Origin: Brachyhypopomus gauderio
Taxonomy: Eukaryota > Chordata > Actinopteri > Gymnotiformes > Hypopomidae
Assembly (NCBI RefSeq): GCF_052324685.1
Contig: NC_135223.1
Coordinates: 14,506,154 to 14,570,153 of the forward strand
Length of the DNA: 64,000 bases
Direction of reading: 5' to 3'
Under the pieces are notes generated by a model. It made no database searches. It was not told the DNA's origin and saw only the letters and a list, made by a program, of their open reading frames with translations. Of the stretch, positions 29,601 to 53,046 are shown piece after piece (within the stretch, counting starts at the first letter, position 1; every line of letters starts with the position of its first letter). A program made the translations under genes and the position numbers.

Positions 29601-30460
29601 ACTAGGAAAGCAAAGCACTTCTAAAACTTGACATGTTAGGGATGTGGATATATGTGAAGTTGAGCAATAGTCACAGACAGAGCCATAGACGCTTGTCATG
29701 ATACAATATCAGGATTTTCATTTTGATACCAAAACTATACGTTAAAAACTATATAAAACCCCCACAAAAATGTGATGTCCTTTCACGTCTGCACAGAAAA
29801 TGTTTATTGGATTGTGTGATTGCAAAAGTTTGATTTTTAAATGAAATCATACAAAAATGTTTATTACTTCAAGCACTGTTTTTCTGTAATTGATTTATAG
29901 GGAGATTCTTTCCCTGTTTAACTTTTATGTTGTTTGTCAGTCTCGTTGTTGGACTGCTCGGTTTAGTCTCTTTAGGCTTCTTTGGAGTCCTTGCCTGATT
30001 CTGTTTGTCTACCACAAATGTAATGATAGGCTGACTGGATGAAGTCGAGTTATGAGTAACAAAATTAAAGAGGAAGATCATATTTTGAGTGTACACCCAA
30101 TGCTCAGTTTTATACACCGATATTTTACCATTTGGCAAGAATAGTAATTAGCTTAACCCAACTAAATTTCTCAACTGAACATTTCAGTAGTCACTTAAGA
30201 AAACTCATTTGCATAGCCTTTATCTTTGCTAACTTGTTTTTTTTTTTGTAGAGATCAGGGTGCTTCTTGGGCAACAGCCTAGCCGAGTGGCTGTTTTGCA
30301 GTGGAGAGATTTATTACACTTATTTTTGCATACTGACTTTGTCGTATCTAGGGGCTGGCCATGTTCATCAGTGATATAAACAAAATGTGCCCACACTGGA
30401 CTCCTTTAGCCCAGTTTTTGCACAAGGACGTGAGAACATTTATCGATTTTGCTGCAGCCT
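26700..30460. other. Intergenic, no gene seen
   Basis: AT-rich sequence with short chance frames, an A-run at 27779-27797 and no recognisable exon or transposon protein. Confidence 0.5.
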
Positions 30461-30469
30461 GTAACATCC

Positions 30470-30892
30470 TGAGACAATTCTGGACGTGTAGAGGGGAAAC
30501 AGGGTTTATTAAACCACAGCATATAGAACAGTCAGATACAAAACTCTCAGCACAAATCCCAAAGTCAAAAAACAGGCAAAAGGCCAAAATTCCAAAAAGA
30601 CAGATCAGGCAAACAAATCCAAAGGGTCAAGCGAAAAATACGAAAGTCCACGAACTAAACCAGATTCAGCAATCATAAATAACTAAACCAGATTCAGCAG
30701 TCATAAATAACTAAACGAGGGGTAAATGATCAGTAGCACACTATAACAAGTAGTGGAAATACTTCAGAAGTGTGATGAGTGAAAGTTATTTATATAAATA
30801 GGTGTTACTACTCAGTCCATTGTGATCTTTCGTGATTGGGGCTGCTGGGAAGTGTGGTTCTGAGGATGGGGCTCCATGACACAGCCTAGATA
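30470..30892 (-). mobile_element. Degraded Gypsy-type LTR, probably solo
   Basis: On minus the stretch opens TGTCATGGAGCCCCATCC, carries a TTCCCAGCAGCCCC block and a TATA-like TATTTATATAAATA, and runs into a long series of TTTTGG/CCTTTTGG words. This layout is typical of fish Gypsy LTRs. No target duplication is visible and no internal region is attached. A 30-bp unit (AACTAAACCAGATTCAGCA...) is repeated twice at 30655-30716. Confidence 0.45.
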
Positions 30893-32333
30893 GGTCAAGC
30901 CAGCTTGCTTGCATGTGTCAACTTTCTGAGACAAATTGGCACGTAATTTGATTTGTTTGTCCAGGATACTGATTCAGTTCCTCAGGATATTTTCAGTATT
31001 GAAAGCATCGAATATTACAGATTCTAATCATTTGCTATATTGAAGTAATGAAAAAGCACAGAATGTGTGATGCCTTGTGCAAGTGTAGTGGAGGCACATT
31101 TGTTCCTGCTAAACTATTACTGCTAGAATGCTTCCTGAATGACTTTTCCTTCTGTGACGTTTGTGTCTTAAAGCCACATGACCTTCACTATATACCACAA
31201 AAAATGGCTTACACTACCATATTTTAGCATCATCTTAGATAAAACAGAATATATGGCTGTTGCTATTCTTCTATATTAATATGTGAAAGGTCTTTTGAGG
31301 CATCTACAATTGACATGGTTTATTCATCTGTCTTATCCACAGTCAGTGATTTTAATCAATTGAAGTCTCTTTTCATGCTTTTTCAGAGGCAGTGAATTTT
31401 GTCTGCCCTTCAGAATGAACATGATGAATTTAATCTACAAACAACCTTTCTCCCAGCGTTCCTTTTTGTACACTGTGGGGAGACGGCATGATAACACCTG
31501 GACTGAGCATGTTATGTCTTTTCATTTGGATCTCACACAAACTCACATTAGTGAATAGTATTTAGCTAATTAGAGGGAAGTCAGTGAATTTAACAAAACA
31601 TGTATTTGGGTAATTATTTGAATAGAACTTAAAATGTATTAAGTCTCCTTAAAGAAATAAAACATAAAGGCTAATTCCATTTTGGCCTGAAGCTTTTCCC
31701 AGAAAACATAAAGTTTTGTAAATCAGAATCTCCAGCTCATTGTGCAGTGATTTTTCAATACCACCTTAAGAGACTTGCTGGCCAGCATGCTCTCCGTTTG
31801 GGCCTGAAGTCAGAGGGGGGATGGGGAGACTAATTTTGGCACCTAGATAGCTCAGTGGAAGCACATAGTTCTTGTGTAGAATTAAAGCCCTCGTTCACAG
31901 AACTACTGCCTAATTCCAGAAGCATTAGAAACATTCCTACTTCTATTGTGTAAAAAATGCTGGCAATGTCCAGTGAATTCAGAAGCACTTGGCACTGAGA
32001 AGTGGGACCCACAAAGCTAGCATTGTTCTTGCATGATCCTGAGAAATATTAATGAAATATCCCTGTAAGCCTCTGAGTGCCCCTACAAAGGAAGTCCTGT
32101 CTCTACTCCCAATGCAATGGATTAGGTGAAAATCTGTAAATGGAAGCAGCCCGTGTCATTATTGCCCAGGTGACAGGACAGGTGGGAACAGGAATTACAG
32201 AGAGGCTTATCCCTCTTGGTAGGATCTTGAGCTCATGACAGACCCAAACAATACAGCACTTGATCCTCAGGTTGAAGCACTTATATCAGCAACAGACTGG
32301 AAATTGCAAGTGTATCAGTTTAAAATGTGGTAC

Positions 32334-32630
32334 TGTGACGGGCAGGTGTGAGCAACAAAAAGGAAGCGATCACGCCAAGTCTCAGGGAAAAAGGGTGGTT
32401 TAATATAAAGTGTGCAAACCTAAAACCCGTGCAATAGATCCAAATTAAGGATATAATGACCAGCGGTCAACTGGTACAAAGACAAGACATATATAGGCAA
32501 ACAAACGACCCTCAGGTGAGACGGATCACGGGCTCCGCCCACCTGAGGGACGCACATGACGTCACCAAACAACAACAACAACAGCCGCTGTGGACGGAGG
32601 CGGCCGGTAGGGGGCCGCCTCACCGTGACA
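32334..32630 (-). repeat. LTR (left copy; 3' LTR in the minus reading)
   Basis: 297 bp, TG...CA ends on either strand, identical by eye to the right copy. Contains a (CAA)5 run near 32571-32583 and a CCTCAGGTG / CACCTGAGG inverted pair at about 32510-32550. Confidence 0.93.
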
Positions 32631-33858
32631 GACCCCCCCACCAAGCCGCACTCCCCTCCACTGGGTGTGTGGCACACAGCGGCTGCACAACAACACGAAG
32701 GGGCAGGAAGGCAAGGACAGGCAGGGACACACCTCCTGCAGTCCACGAGCTGAAACACAAAACACATAACATTAGTCAGCTCACCTCCCTGGGCGGGACC
32801 CTGGACCGACTGGGCCGTTAACAACACATAACCACGCCCCGGTCGGTCACAGGGCCCTCGCGCCCTAACCGGCCCTTGGCCGGTGAGCCCCACAGGTGTG
32901 AGGACGAGTAGCTATGGCTCCTGTGTCGTCCTTAGCGTATGTGTGTGTGTGCAGGTTACCTCCCCGAGGCGTGGCTCCTGGACCTACCTCCTCCCAGAGC
33001 TGACCCCTGCCTTTTGCTAGGGGTCACCCCAGCCTCCTGGGGGAGCCAACCCCTCCCGGGGTCCCTCATCACAAGGTGGACTCCTCCACCCAACCCAGGA
33101 GCGCCAGAGACCGAGGCCCAGAGCACCCCCGACGCGGGCTAGGGAGCAGCCCCAAGGGCCTCCTGGTCACCCTGGGCAGGAGGGAGGATCTCCCTCAGCA
33201 GGAGCTTTTCAGACCGGAGCCCCATGGTCCCCAAACATCCGGGGGCCCCAGCCCTCTAGGGAGGGGCTCTTCACGACCGGGCTCCGGTCACCCCACAACA
33301 CAAGGGGGCTCCTGCCAGGTGGAGACCCCCACAAGGTCCAGGAACACTGCCAAGGAGAAGCACCTGCACAAGGAACACAACCTCACACACACACCACACA
33401 CATACATATATACAAACACGAAACACAAATGCGCCCTACCCTATTCAGGGCCTCCCTCGGGAGAGACGCCCTCCGTGCCACACCCCATGGCACGGGACCA
33501 CAGCCGGTCCCCCCCCAAACACACATTTAAGGGGAGGAGCATGCGTGGAATTACATGTAACAGTTGACAACACGCTAAGACAAAACACACGCAAATACTA
33601 GACAAACAAAAAACGGTGTACAAACAGACAGACGGAACCCATCACATGCGCGCTCTGCTTACACACACACACAGTGACGCGCGCCGCTCAGAGCCGCAGT
33701 CGCTCCCCACATTAAACACACGACACACGGGGAGCGAGGCGACAGTGACGAGCGGCAACCGCGTTACACATAAAACAGTCAACATAGAACATAACGAGCA
33801 CGCACACTGGTCCACACGTCCGTCACCCGTACACACATACAAAACACACACGAGAGTC

Positions 33859-34020
33859 CACCAGGCAGACACCCTGGTGTTCGCCGTGCCACATACACAC
33901 AAGCGCACGGCGAAACTCCCGCAACATACAACGGACACGAAGAGCTGTCTCAGGGCAGACTGCCCTGGTCCTCGCCGTGCTACACACACACACACACACA
34001 CAAAACACAAAAGCACGGCG
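33859..34020 (-). other. Duplicated two-hairpin module in the LTR element leader
   Basis: Unit 1: CACCAGG (33859-33865) with CCTGGTG (33873-33879), then CGCCGTGC (33882-33889) with GCACGGCG (33905-33912). Unit 2: CAGGGCAG (33951-33958) with CTGCCCTG (33960-33967), then CGCCGTGC (33973-33980) with GCACGGCG (34013-34020). All arms are perfect complements. In the preferred minus orientation they lie about 110-270 nt downstream of the 5' LTR, where retroelement packaging or dimerisation signals usually lie. The role is inferred. Confidence 0.6.
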
Positions 34021-34131
34021 GAGCTCTTCAAACAAAACACCACGCAGACAAACACTTACCACGAGACATGACCACGAACGAAGGAGAAAGAAAAAGAGAC
34101 TCGGCGGCTTCCGAAGGGTGGCTGGTCATTC

Positions 34132-34428
34132 TGTGACGGGCAGGTGTGAGCAACAAAAAGGAAGCGATCACGCCAAGTCTCAGGGAAAAAGGGTGGTTTA
34201 ATATAAAGTGTGCAAACCTAAAACCCGTGCAATAGATCCAAATTAAGGATATAATGACCAGCGGTCAACTGGTACAAAGACAAGACATATATAGGCAAAC
34301 AAACGACCCTCAGGTGAGACGGATCACGGGCTCCGCCCACCTGAGGGACGCACATGACGTCACCAAACAACAACAACAACAGCCGCTGTGGACGGAGGCG
34401 GCCGGTAGGGGGCCGCCTCACCGTGACA
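34132..34428 (-). repeat. LTR (right copy; 5' LTR in the minus reading)
   Basis: Same 297-bp sequence as the left copy, followed directly by the second GGTAC target-site copy. Confidence 0.93.
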
Positions 34429-35433
34429 GGTACATACATTAGAAAGGAAGGCTAAATGTGTGTTACATGGTTGATGTCATAGAATAGCTATGTGTGTATC
34501 AACTGACACTTACTTAATAGGAACTAGCTGAAAATGTAAAACAGAATTTCACCTTTGCCAAATAGACTTTGAATGCTAAATAATATTATACCGTGTCACT
34601 TGTGATTACTCCTTTGACAAGATCCATAAACATATACAATCTGGAGCTATTCTTTCAGGTTTCTAAACCTTAAGATGCATTGTTGATATAATTAACTTAT
34701 ATGTCACTATCCTATTTATCTAAATGTAGTTATACATGATGTAGTGCAATCTGATGTACACTATTTTGTGTCAAAAACATACAATAAAATGTAAGGAAAT
34801 GAATACACAGGCTCTGTAAATACATTATGTGCTTTTCAAAGCTTCTTGCTGAATGTATTATTCAGCCTCAACACTTGCTGATTACATGTATTTTAGTGCA
34901 TTTCAGCTATCAAGTCTGTTTGTACAATAGAGAAGGACACAACTGGAAACAATGATTCAGAAAATCAAACATCAAAAGGTGCTGGCGACTGCACAACAAG
35001 TTCAGCCAGTCGTTAACTTGTGAAGCCAAACATTTGAATATGTTGGCTGACGTTTCCTGTAGCTCACTCCAGTAAGTGGCTCTGGAGGTTTACCATTTGC
35101 ATGACTGAGTGTTCAGTCTTCATAGTTTTTCTCTGATATTTTTTATTGTAGCCCCCAGTTACCAGTAACATCACGTTGAGGAGGAGGGAAAATTCCCCAT
35201 GGGTGAACATGCGTGGGTGAGAGTACCTAGAGTGACGGCTAAGAATCAGACAAAGACATCCAATTGCATCTAGTCCAAAAGTGACCGATGGCTAATCCCG
35301 AATGAGACCAGTGTCCCTCATGAAGAGCACCTGTTGATTCTACCCTCACCTGTGCTCTTTTTACTTAATCTTTCTTTTGCTCTTCCAGATGCATGTGGTC
35401 CGACTGAAAAGACCCCCTCCCCACCCGCCCCCA

Positions 35434-35435
<2 letters not shown>

Positions 35436-35467
<32 letters not shown>

Positions 35468-35478
35468 ACACACACACA
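35436..35478. repeat. (CA)n microsatellite
   Basis: About 20 CA units with one TA interruption, preceded by a C-rich tract. Confidence 0.9.
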
Positions 35479-35884
35479 TTCCAAGTAGGTGGATGTCATG
35501 TTACATTGATGTGTGGTACAAGTCAATCACCAGTGTTTATCGCACAAGATAAACGGATGGAGACGGGCAAAAACAAGTGTGCTTGTCGACTCTGAACATG
35601 GCATTACAGTTTGAACTGGGTGTGCTGGTTCTAACATTTCCCAGATCATTGTTACTCTGTGATATACTGTTTATTGGGAATGATGCAAAAAGAAAGAAAA
35701 GAAACATTAGCAACACTGTAGTCAGAAACAGCTTGTGGATTAGAAGGGTTAAAGGAAAGCAGGAAAAATCATGCAAGCAAAGGGATGAGATTAGACAAAA
35801 CATCTGAATTTAACATTGGTGTGCAGAATATTACTGAAAAAAGGAGCAGACTTGTTGAAGTTTGTCTTGAATGTGCCACAGTAG

Positions 35885-36150
35885 CTGATGGCTATGTTTG
35901 GTGCCAATGAAGTGAATCTTCAATGGCTACAATTGGGGAAAAAGTTGAATGGATTCTTTCCACACAATAATGCACCATGTCACAAGTCACGTGTTATCAC
36001 CCAATGGATCCAGGAACATGGCAGCAAATTTTCATTGTTTCAGTGACCCACATGGTGCCAGTATATTAACCCTACGAAGGAGCTCTGGAATGAGGTGGAA
36101 AGGGCGGTTCACAGCAAGATTGTGCAACCACAATTCAGCAGCTGTATAAA
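35885..36150 (+). mobile_element. Tc1/mariner transposase fragment
   Basis: In one frame the sequence reads NNAPCHKSRVITQWIQEHG and then, after a stop, NPTKELWNEVERAVHSK. These match the second catalytic motif (the D of the usual QDNAPCH is here N) and the third region (N-P-E-LW block) of Tc1/mariner transposases. It has stops and no ends, so it is an old truncated copy. Confidence 0.7.
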
Positions 36151-37098
36151 ACTGATATTTTTTTTACATACCTGCACAGTACAACCAGTATCTCTTCTAC
36201 TATTATTTTACCCAAAGCAAGTGTTGCCTGAAGGGTCATTACGCTGTTGGAGTGGTGGCAGGCAGTCAGAGTAGTTATGAATTCAACAGTTTCTCATGAA
36301 GTTGTTTATGAATTTCTCAGCGTTTGCCAATATGTAATTGTGAGCCAGGTGATTCCACTGACAACAGCTAAGTGAACTTTCCAGATCTCCAGAGATCACA
36401 GCAGAGATAAACCATCTGTTGCACTTCCACATTTTTGCAGGAATAAGACAGTTTAAATAGGGTTGGATAAGTTCCAGGAAATCAATCAGTGTTCACTTAG
36501 GTTTTATTTGTAATATCACATAATTCAGTCCTTGAATTATCGAGAAATAATCGTATAGTTTGCTGTGAGCAGTTATCATAATCCCTGTAGGTTGTATAAC
36601 CTTTGCTATAAAAATGCTGGTGTTTTCTCTTTTCAGCAGTTTGCTGAACTCTCCACAAAGACAGCTGCTACAGCAGATTTTCCTGTGAAAGGTCAGGGGA
36701 AGTGGTTGCTATGTGGTCGTGGCTGGGAACATGAGATGATTTATCATCTTGCTATTGCAGTGGAGGAAAGAGCTTTACATCGTATGTTCTACCCACTCAA
36801 GAATGCACTCTGTCTCGTCTCATTATCCAACTCTGGCCAGTTATAAGGAATGACATAGTTGCTCTCGGATGATAAACTGCCTGTGTCTGCCCTGCACTGC
36901 ATTCTGGGACTGCTTATCTAATGGGAGTTCCAAAAGAACATAGAACATTCCACTGTGTGGTTGGACAGATATTAATGCACAGATTAATTACATTCCTCAG
37001 ATTTTTTACACTAGGTTAAGGGGATATCTGGAGTATCTGGAATGGTTAAGCGTTCCACCTGACTGCATATATATGTTTCTAAATTTTTCCAAACATGT

Positions 37099-37127
37099 CT
37101 TAGGGTTAGGGTTAGGACTAACCCTAT
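37099..37127. repeat. Head-to-head interstitial telomeric motif
   Basis: TTAGGGTTAGGGTTAGG immediately followed by ACTAACCCTA: about three vertebrate telomere units meeting one and a half units in opposite orientation. Very short. Confidence 0.75.
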
Positions 37128-38280
37128 CAGCACTTGTTTCTTTAATCTGTACTATTCATGTGTGTTGAGTGGCAATTTGCACAAACTATCAGATCTGTTA
37201 TATTCTGATCAATAGACAGAGAGTCTTCTTCGAAAAGAGCTGATTCTTCTTCATATCAGGATGTCAACTCTAGCAATGGAAATTTATAATGCCTGATGCA
37301 TTGTTTGAAACCTACTTGTTGGGACACAACTGCCAGGGAGGGAGACTGTTGACTTATCTGCAGATGTGTCAAAGTCTCAGTGAAACAGCCATCTTAGAGA
37401 TTAATGACGTGATTGGAAATTTCCTCCTTCTCTGCATTCCTTTTTATGCCCTGGGCACGGCTCTGAGCAAGACCAGACAAATTAGTCTTTTGGCAAAATG
37501 GATCATTTTGTGCATTCATGGGGAATTTAAATCCTTGATTCATTAAAAGACATTTTCCCATGTGTGATGAATGTCTTAATGGAGCCATGTTGTAATTTAT
37601 TTTCATTCATTCATTCATTCCATTCCATTTATGTATTTGCATAATGAAGAAAATCAATGTTCCATCTTTTTTAGTACCATGTTTATATTTACTGTATATA
37701 ACTTAATTTGGTAAGATTATCATAGCAGTTAAAATAGTGGAATATATTCAGTGAATAACAGACTTCAATAATAATTAGTTTTTAAATGAATATATAAATA
37801 AATGAATAAAATTAAATAAATAGGACCAGTATGTGGCATGAAAATGAATATGACTGTTCTGTCTGCTCCCGTTTAAGGTAACACTATCTGGGCCTGTTAC
37901 TTAACCTTGTGACCCTTCCCTCACAAGTCCAGAGTGATCACAGCTCAGCAGGACGGCAGCACTGCAGATGTCCTGCAGCTTTCTCAGACATGTCAACACG
38001 TCACCTAAACGCCATGCATACCTTTGAGACGCCTGACCACAAGCAGTTAAGTCGTTCCAGAGCTCTGTGCCTAAAATTACCCAGATGACTGAGGTTCAGT
38101 GAAAGACATCTGTCAGTGTTTTTTTTTTTTCCTTTTTTTTCTTTCTTGTTTAGGGCCTGCAAAAAAAGCTTTGATTAATATTTAAGCTGCTTTCATACAG
38201 GCTCGTTGTTTTTTTTTCCCCAGTCAGCTCTGATGGTGAGTAATTGCTTGTACATATTCAGGTATCCTGTCTTCTTGTAA

Positions 38281-38591
38281 TGTGACAGGACTCCAGATCC
38301 CAGAATTCTCAGCACAGGCTGAGGTGATCTGTATCACCTTACTACTAACCACCTGCACCTCATTTGTGATTAAGTATAAATTCCTTGGTAACCAGAGGGA
38401 TGTTGTGAAGTATTTCCACAACTTTTGTAGTTTGCATGCTGAGTGTTTTCTTCATTACCATCTTTACATGTATGACTTGTGAGGGTTTTCCGCTAGTATT
38501 ACATTAGCCTGCCACTTTGGGTTGTCTTTTGTGCCTTTTGGATCCAGACAACATTAAAAGAAACCTTTTCAACCTGGCAGCACCCGTCACA
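38281..38591 (+). mobile_element. Probable solo LTR
   Basis: 311 bp starting TGTGACAGGACTCC and ending CCCGTCACA, with terminal TGTGAC/GTCACA complements, a TATAAA-like box (AAGTATAAATTCC at about 38370) and an ATTAAA signal near the 3' part (about 38552). I see no 5-bp target duplication and no second copy, so the call rests on this layout alone. Confidence 0.5.
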
Positions 38592-38599
38592 CCTCTCCC

Positions 38600-40129
38600 A
38601 AGTTGGTTAAGTTTCAGTACATTTCAGAAACAATCTCTGGCCTAAAAAATAATTTGGTATGGATATTCCTTCTCACTCTTCAGGAGTCCTGGAATGACCA
38701 GTTTGCATTTTCTTTGAGTTTTGCCGCTGGTGCTGAGAATTCTTCTCTGGCTTTTGGTAGAACACTGCAAGTACATGACTGGTGTATAAACATCTGCTTG
38801 CAATTTGAATGTCTTAGATTTGTAGTCTAGGACAAATCTTTGGACAAGGGAATCAGTAAGAAACTTCCAAAATGTAATCAGTGGAACTCTTAAAAATCAT
38901 AAAGATTAGTTCAGAGGTTTCTTATTTATGAATTGTTAAGAAACCATCTATTTGGTTGTAGGTTGATAAGAAAGCCCCAGATCCTTAGAGCTGTCACCAA
39001 CACAGTCACTTTTACTGAACTGTTGCTTAATATACGAATAATAGAATAGAATTCTAAGAAGAATAACAGCAAAAACCTCAAAATAATATTTGTGTATTAA
39101 TACAGTGGAAAAGGTGGGCTTCAAAACCTGCATGTGATCAGCATATAGGACTAACCAGTGCGTTGGTCAAAACAGTCTTGTGTGAGTACAAAGGTTTACT
39201 TCCATCTTTTTTATACGGTATGTTCACCAGTGAAACACATAAGTAAAAATTTATCATGAGCTGTGATTTCCGGAACTCCGGAACCTGTGCCTGGCTCAGC
39301 GTGTCATTTGATTAGGACTTTATGAGTTTTGCTCAATGCAAGGCAGCCAAATGGCTGTTGACCTTTGCTCTTTGAAAATAATGTTCTGGAGTTCATAAAC
39401 TACCAGTCCATGTCCTTTCAGCTTTTAGTGAACTTTGGGGCAGATCAAAACCAGAACCCTGCTGTTGCCTTGGAAGCACAGAACATAATGGAATTCATAA
39501 GTCATCCTGGAGTAGAATCAGATTTGGAGCAACATTCATCTCCAGAGTTCACTTGCAGGTGAGATATTAGCAGGCGTTACTGACACACTCTCTGCCCCAT
39601 TCTGTGAGGCGTTTTTCTCCTTCCTTCCGTGACCCGGGGTTGTGTTTAGTCTCTCCCACTGGGCTCTGGGTGAGGACAGCTGAAGGGAGACTGCAGCACC
39701 GTTCCTAAAAGAATTTTTTTTGGAAAAAATATTCCTAAAAGATGACGATATGGTAAAGTCTACTGAAAACCTGACCGATGGGGAACAAATGTTGGTTTGA
39801 TCTCTAAACCTCACATCCATCTCTCTGCGAGGTGTTGACATGGAGCCATTAAGCTCCAAACACAGACGGAACAGAGAAAGCTGCTGATGCACTTACCAAC
39901 GTGATGATGAGGAATTGGTTTATTAACATTGTGAATTCACAGATTCACCTTTTCCTATACAAATTCATTATGTGCAGTAGATGTTTGATAATCCAGTATT
40001 TCCTTGAATAAACTTTTAATTATATAGAGCAAAATATTTCCATATTAACCACATATTAAATGTTAAACTAAACAATGCTAGTGCAGTTGAAAGGTAAACC
40101 AGCTACGTAAAATATCAACCAATGTTATC
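38600..40129. other. Intergenic and dipk1c 3' side, no further gene seen
   Basis: AT-rich, only chance frames. The dipk1c 3' untranslated region must begin at 40129 and read leftwards; candidate minus-strand AATAAA complements occur near 39900-40010. Confidence 0.4.
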
Positions 40130-51162
<11,033 letters not shown>

Positions 51163-51794
51163 CGGCCGGAACCCGAGCCTCCTCCCGAGCCTCCTCCCGG
51201 GCTCCCCGTCTGGCCCGTCTGGGGACGTGGAGAAGCTGCGCGCGAGCCGTCAGTGGTCCTCCCGCAGACATCTGTGGTGGTCCCGGCTGTGTGGTGAGGG
51301 GGTTTGTGACCTGCCTCTGCTGGCTCCACCGCTGCTCCCGTATGGGGGTTGTGTCAGTGGGTTCTCCCCCGCTCCTCCACCCACCGGGGGGATCCCCATG
51401 CCTGGCCCGATCGCTCCGGATACTTTTCTCTGGTCTGTGGAGGGAGGCTGGAACCTCAACACATCTCTCTTCCAGCTCGGTCTGTTTCTCTGCTCCTCTG
51501 TCAGCTGTTATTCTGTGAATGGATGAATCCAGCAGCGCTGTGCTCAGACCTCTCCGTCCCACAGCTCCTTTGTCAAAGGGGAAATGGGCTTTTCTCTTTT
51601 TTTTCTCTTCCACTTCTTCTACAGCTCTTGATTCTCGTTCTTCACTCCATGCCCAGAAATGTGCCTCTGCTTCCACGGATCCTCTCTGTCTTGCTCCCTC
51701 CTTCTCTCCCTCCTTCTCTCCTTGCTTTTCAATTTGCTCTTTCCCTCCCTCTCTATCTCTCTCGTTCAATCTCTCTCCCTCTTACTACACACCA

Positions 51795-51856
<62 letters not shown>

Positions 51857-51900
51857 ATGCCCCGCCCCCTTCTCGAGGGCTTGCCTCCTTTGGGTAGGCT
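51163..51900 (-). promoter_or_regulatory. dipk1c promoter / 5' region with GA tract
   Basis: The GC-rich stretch upstream of the dipk1c start (51163-51470) looks like a CpG-rich promoter and 5' leader. Further up, at about 51799-51855, is a pure (CT)n run, which reads (GA)n on the coding strand. Promoter-proximal GA tracts are common but function here is inference. Confidence 0.4.
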
Positions 51901-52749
51901 TCTCCTTGTTTCCACGGCAGCCAGGCCTTTCCTGTAGGCACATTCAGCCTCTGAGCAGTGACTGCAGTATTCTGCATGTCCTGCCAAAGCTTCTCCTGCC
52001 ATGCCTGCGAGACACCGTTTCTCTGCATTCCTGGCTGCTTCACTAACACTCTGCTAACTGGGTTATGAAAGAAACCAAACACCAACACTTGGACAGAGAA
52101 TTCTTATCAGTGCCTAGTTTTTTAATTTTATTTTAATGCTGCACCAAGTTGCTTGGCACTTGAGAGTGGTTGATTATTTGTTTTACCCCTCTTTGAGTGA
52201 TGGAGGGAGTTTTTTGAGTTTGATTTTCAGCTTGAAGATGTAGAGCGTGTGAATGAAAGGTTTTGTGCCGTGTTCTTCTGACGAGTCAAGTGCCGAGTGC
52301 CTCTGTTGTGTTGGAGAGACGGCAAGTGCTCAGAATTCCTAATAACCCCCTCACAACTGAGGAAGCTGTTCAGTCAGAGGCCCGCACGTTTCCCTCTGTG
52401 AAGTGTCTTGCGTTGTGTTAACGTTCCCGTGTGCTCTATGGCACACCCTAGCTTCCACAGTCATGTAGCCTAATCTTTTCTGCAAATCAGAGATCCTCTT
52501 GAGATCTTGCTCACCATATTCCTATTAAAGATTGTCTGACTGCACATATACAACGTCCAAGGTGAAGTTTATGAAATTCACCCTTCATAAAAAGTAGACA
52601 GGAACAGATTTTATTCACTGCAATGTTTACTCTCATATATCCCTGTCATTATGTATATGTGGGTAATTTTATTCAGTAATGTTACCTTGGATATTTGGAC
52701 AAATTTACTGATAATAGAGACCGAGCCCCCAGTTTTCGCCACCCCTTAT

Positions 52750-52865
52750 AGGTGTACGATTTTAAGACGTTTTGAGAATACTGCCACCTTCTGGTTTGAT
52801 AAAACCTCAAATAGGATTTTTGTAGATGTTTTGAAAATACTGCCGCTTTCTGGTCGCATAACAAC
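52750..52865. repeat. Degenerate 37-bp repeat pair
   Basis: GACGTTTTGAGAATACTGCC (from 52767) and AGATGTTTTGAAAATACTGCC (from 52823) head two similar units, both continuing to TTCTGGT and a (G)ATAA. No further copies seen. Confidence 0.6.
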
Positions 52866-53046
52866 ATTACATTTACTGTTTAACATGTTTTTTGACTATA
52901 TTGCCAATTACCATTTCAAATTCAGAGTCAGACCACTGTGGCATTTCAGTCCCACTCTTAACTAGTGTGCTTTTCCTATAGTTAAGTGGTTTCCAGGAAC
53001 AATTACCATTTGACCGAGCAGTCTGGCCATTTGAGAACATGGTGAG

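Larger units (their letters stand above)
32334..34428 (-). mobile_element. Young non-autonomous LTR retrotransposon
   Basis: Two 297-bp direct repeats (32334-32630 and 34132-34428) begin TGTGACGG and end CCGTGACA. As read they are identical. A 5-bp target duplication, GGTAC, flanks the whole element (32329-32333, 34429-34433). The internal part is only about 1.5 kb and encodes no gag, protease, reverse transcriptase or integrase, so it must move with proteins from another element. Minus orientation is preferred. In that sense a G-rich tract (GGTGGGGGGGTC, complement of 32631-32642) lies next to the 3' LTR like a polypurine tract, and the LTR has a TATATA box (complement of about 32489-32494). 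No textbook TGG primer-binding site was found after the 5' LTR. Identical LTRs point to a very recent insertion. Confidence 0.93.

Noticed and set aside
32420-32893. 157-aa minus-strand frame starting left of the LTR boundary
   Set aside because: It runs across the LTR and adjacent interior with Cys/Val-rich low complexity, and the LTR half is repeated at 34218-34439; no protein family.
33076-34071. Open frames of 137-163 aa within the LTR element interior
   Set aside because: CA/GT-rich and Pro/Arg/Thr-biased on both strands, with no gag, protease, RT or integrase motif. The element is called non-autonomous.
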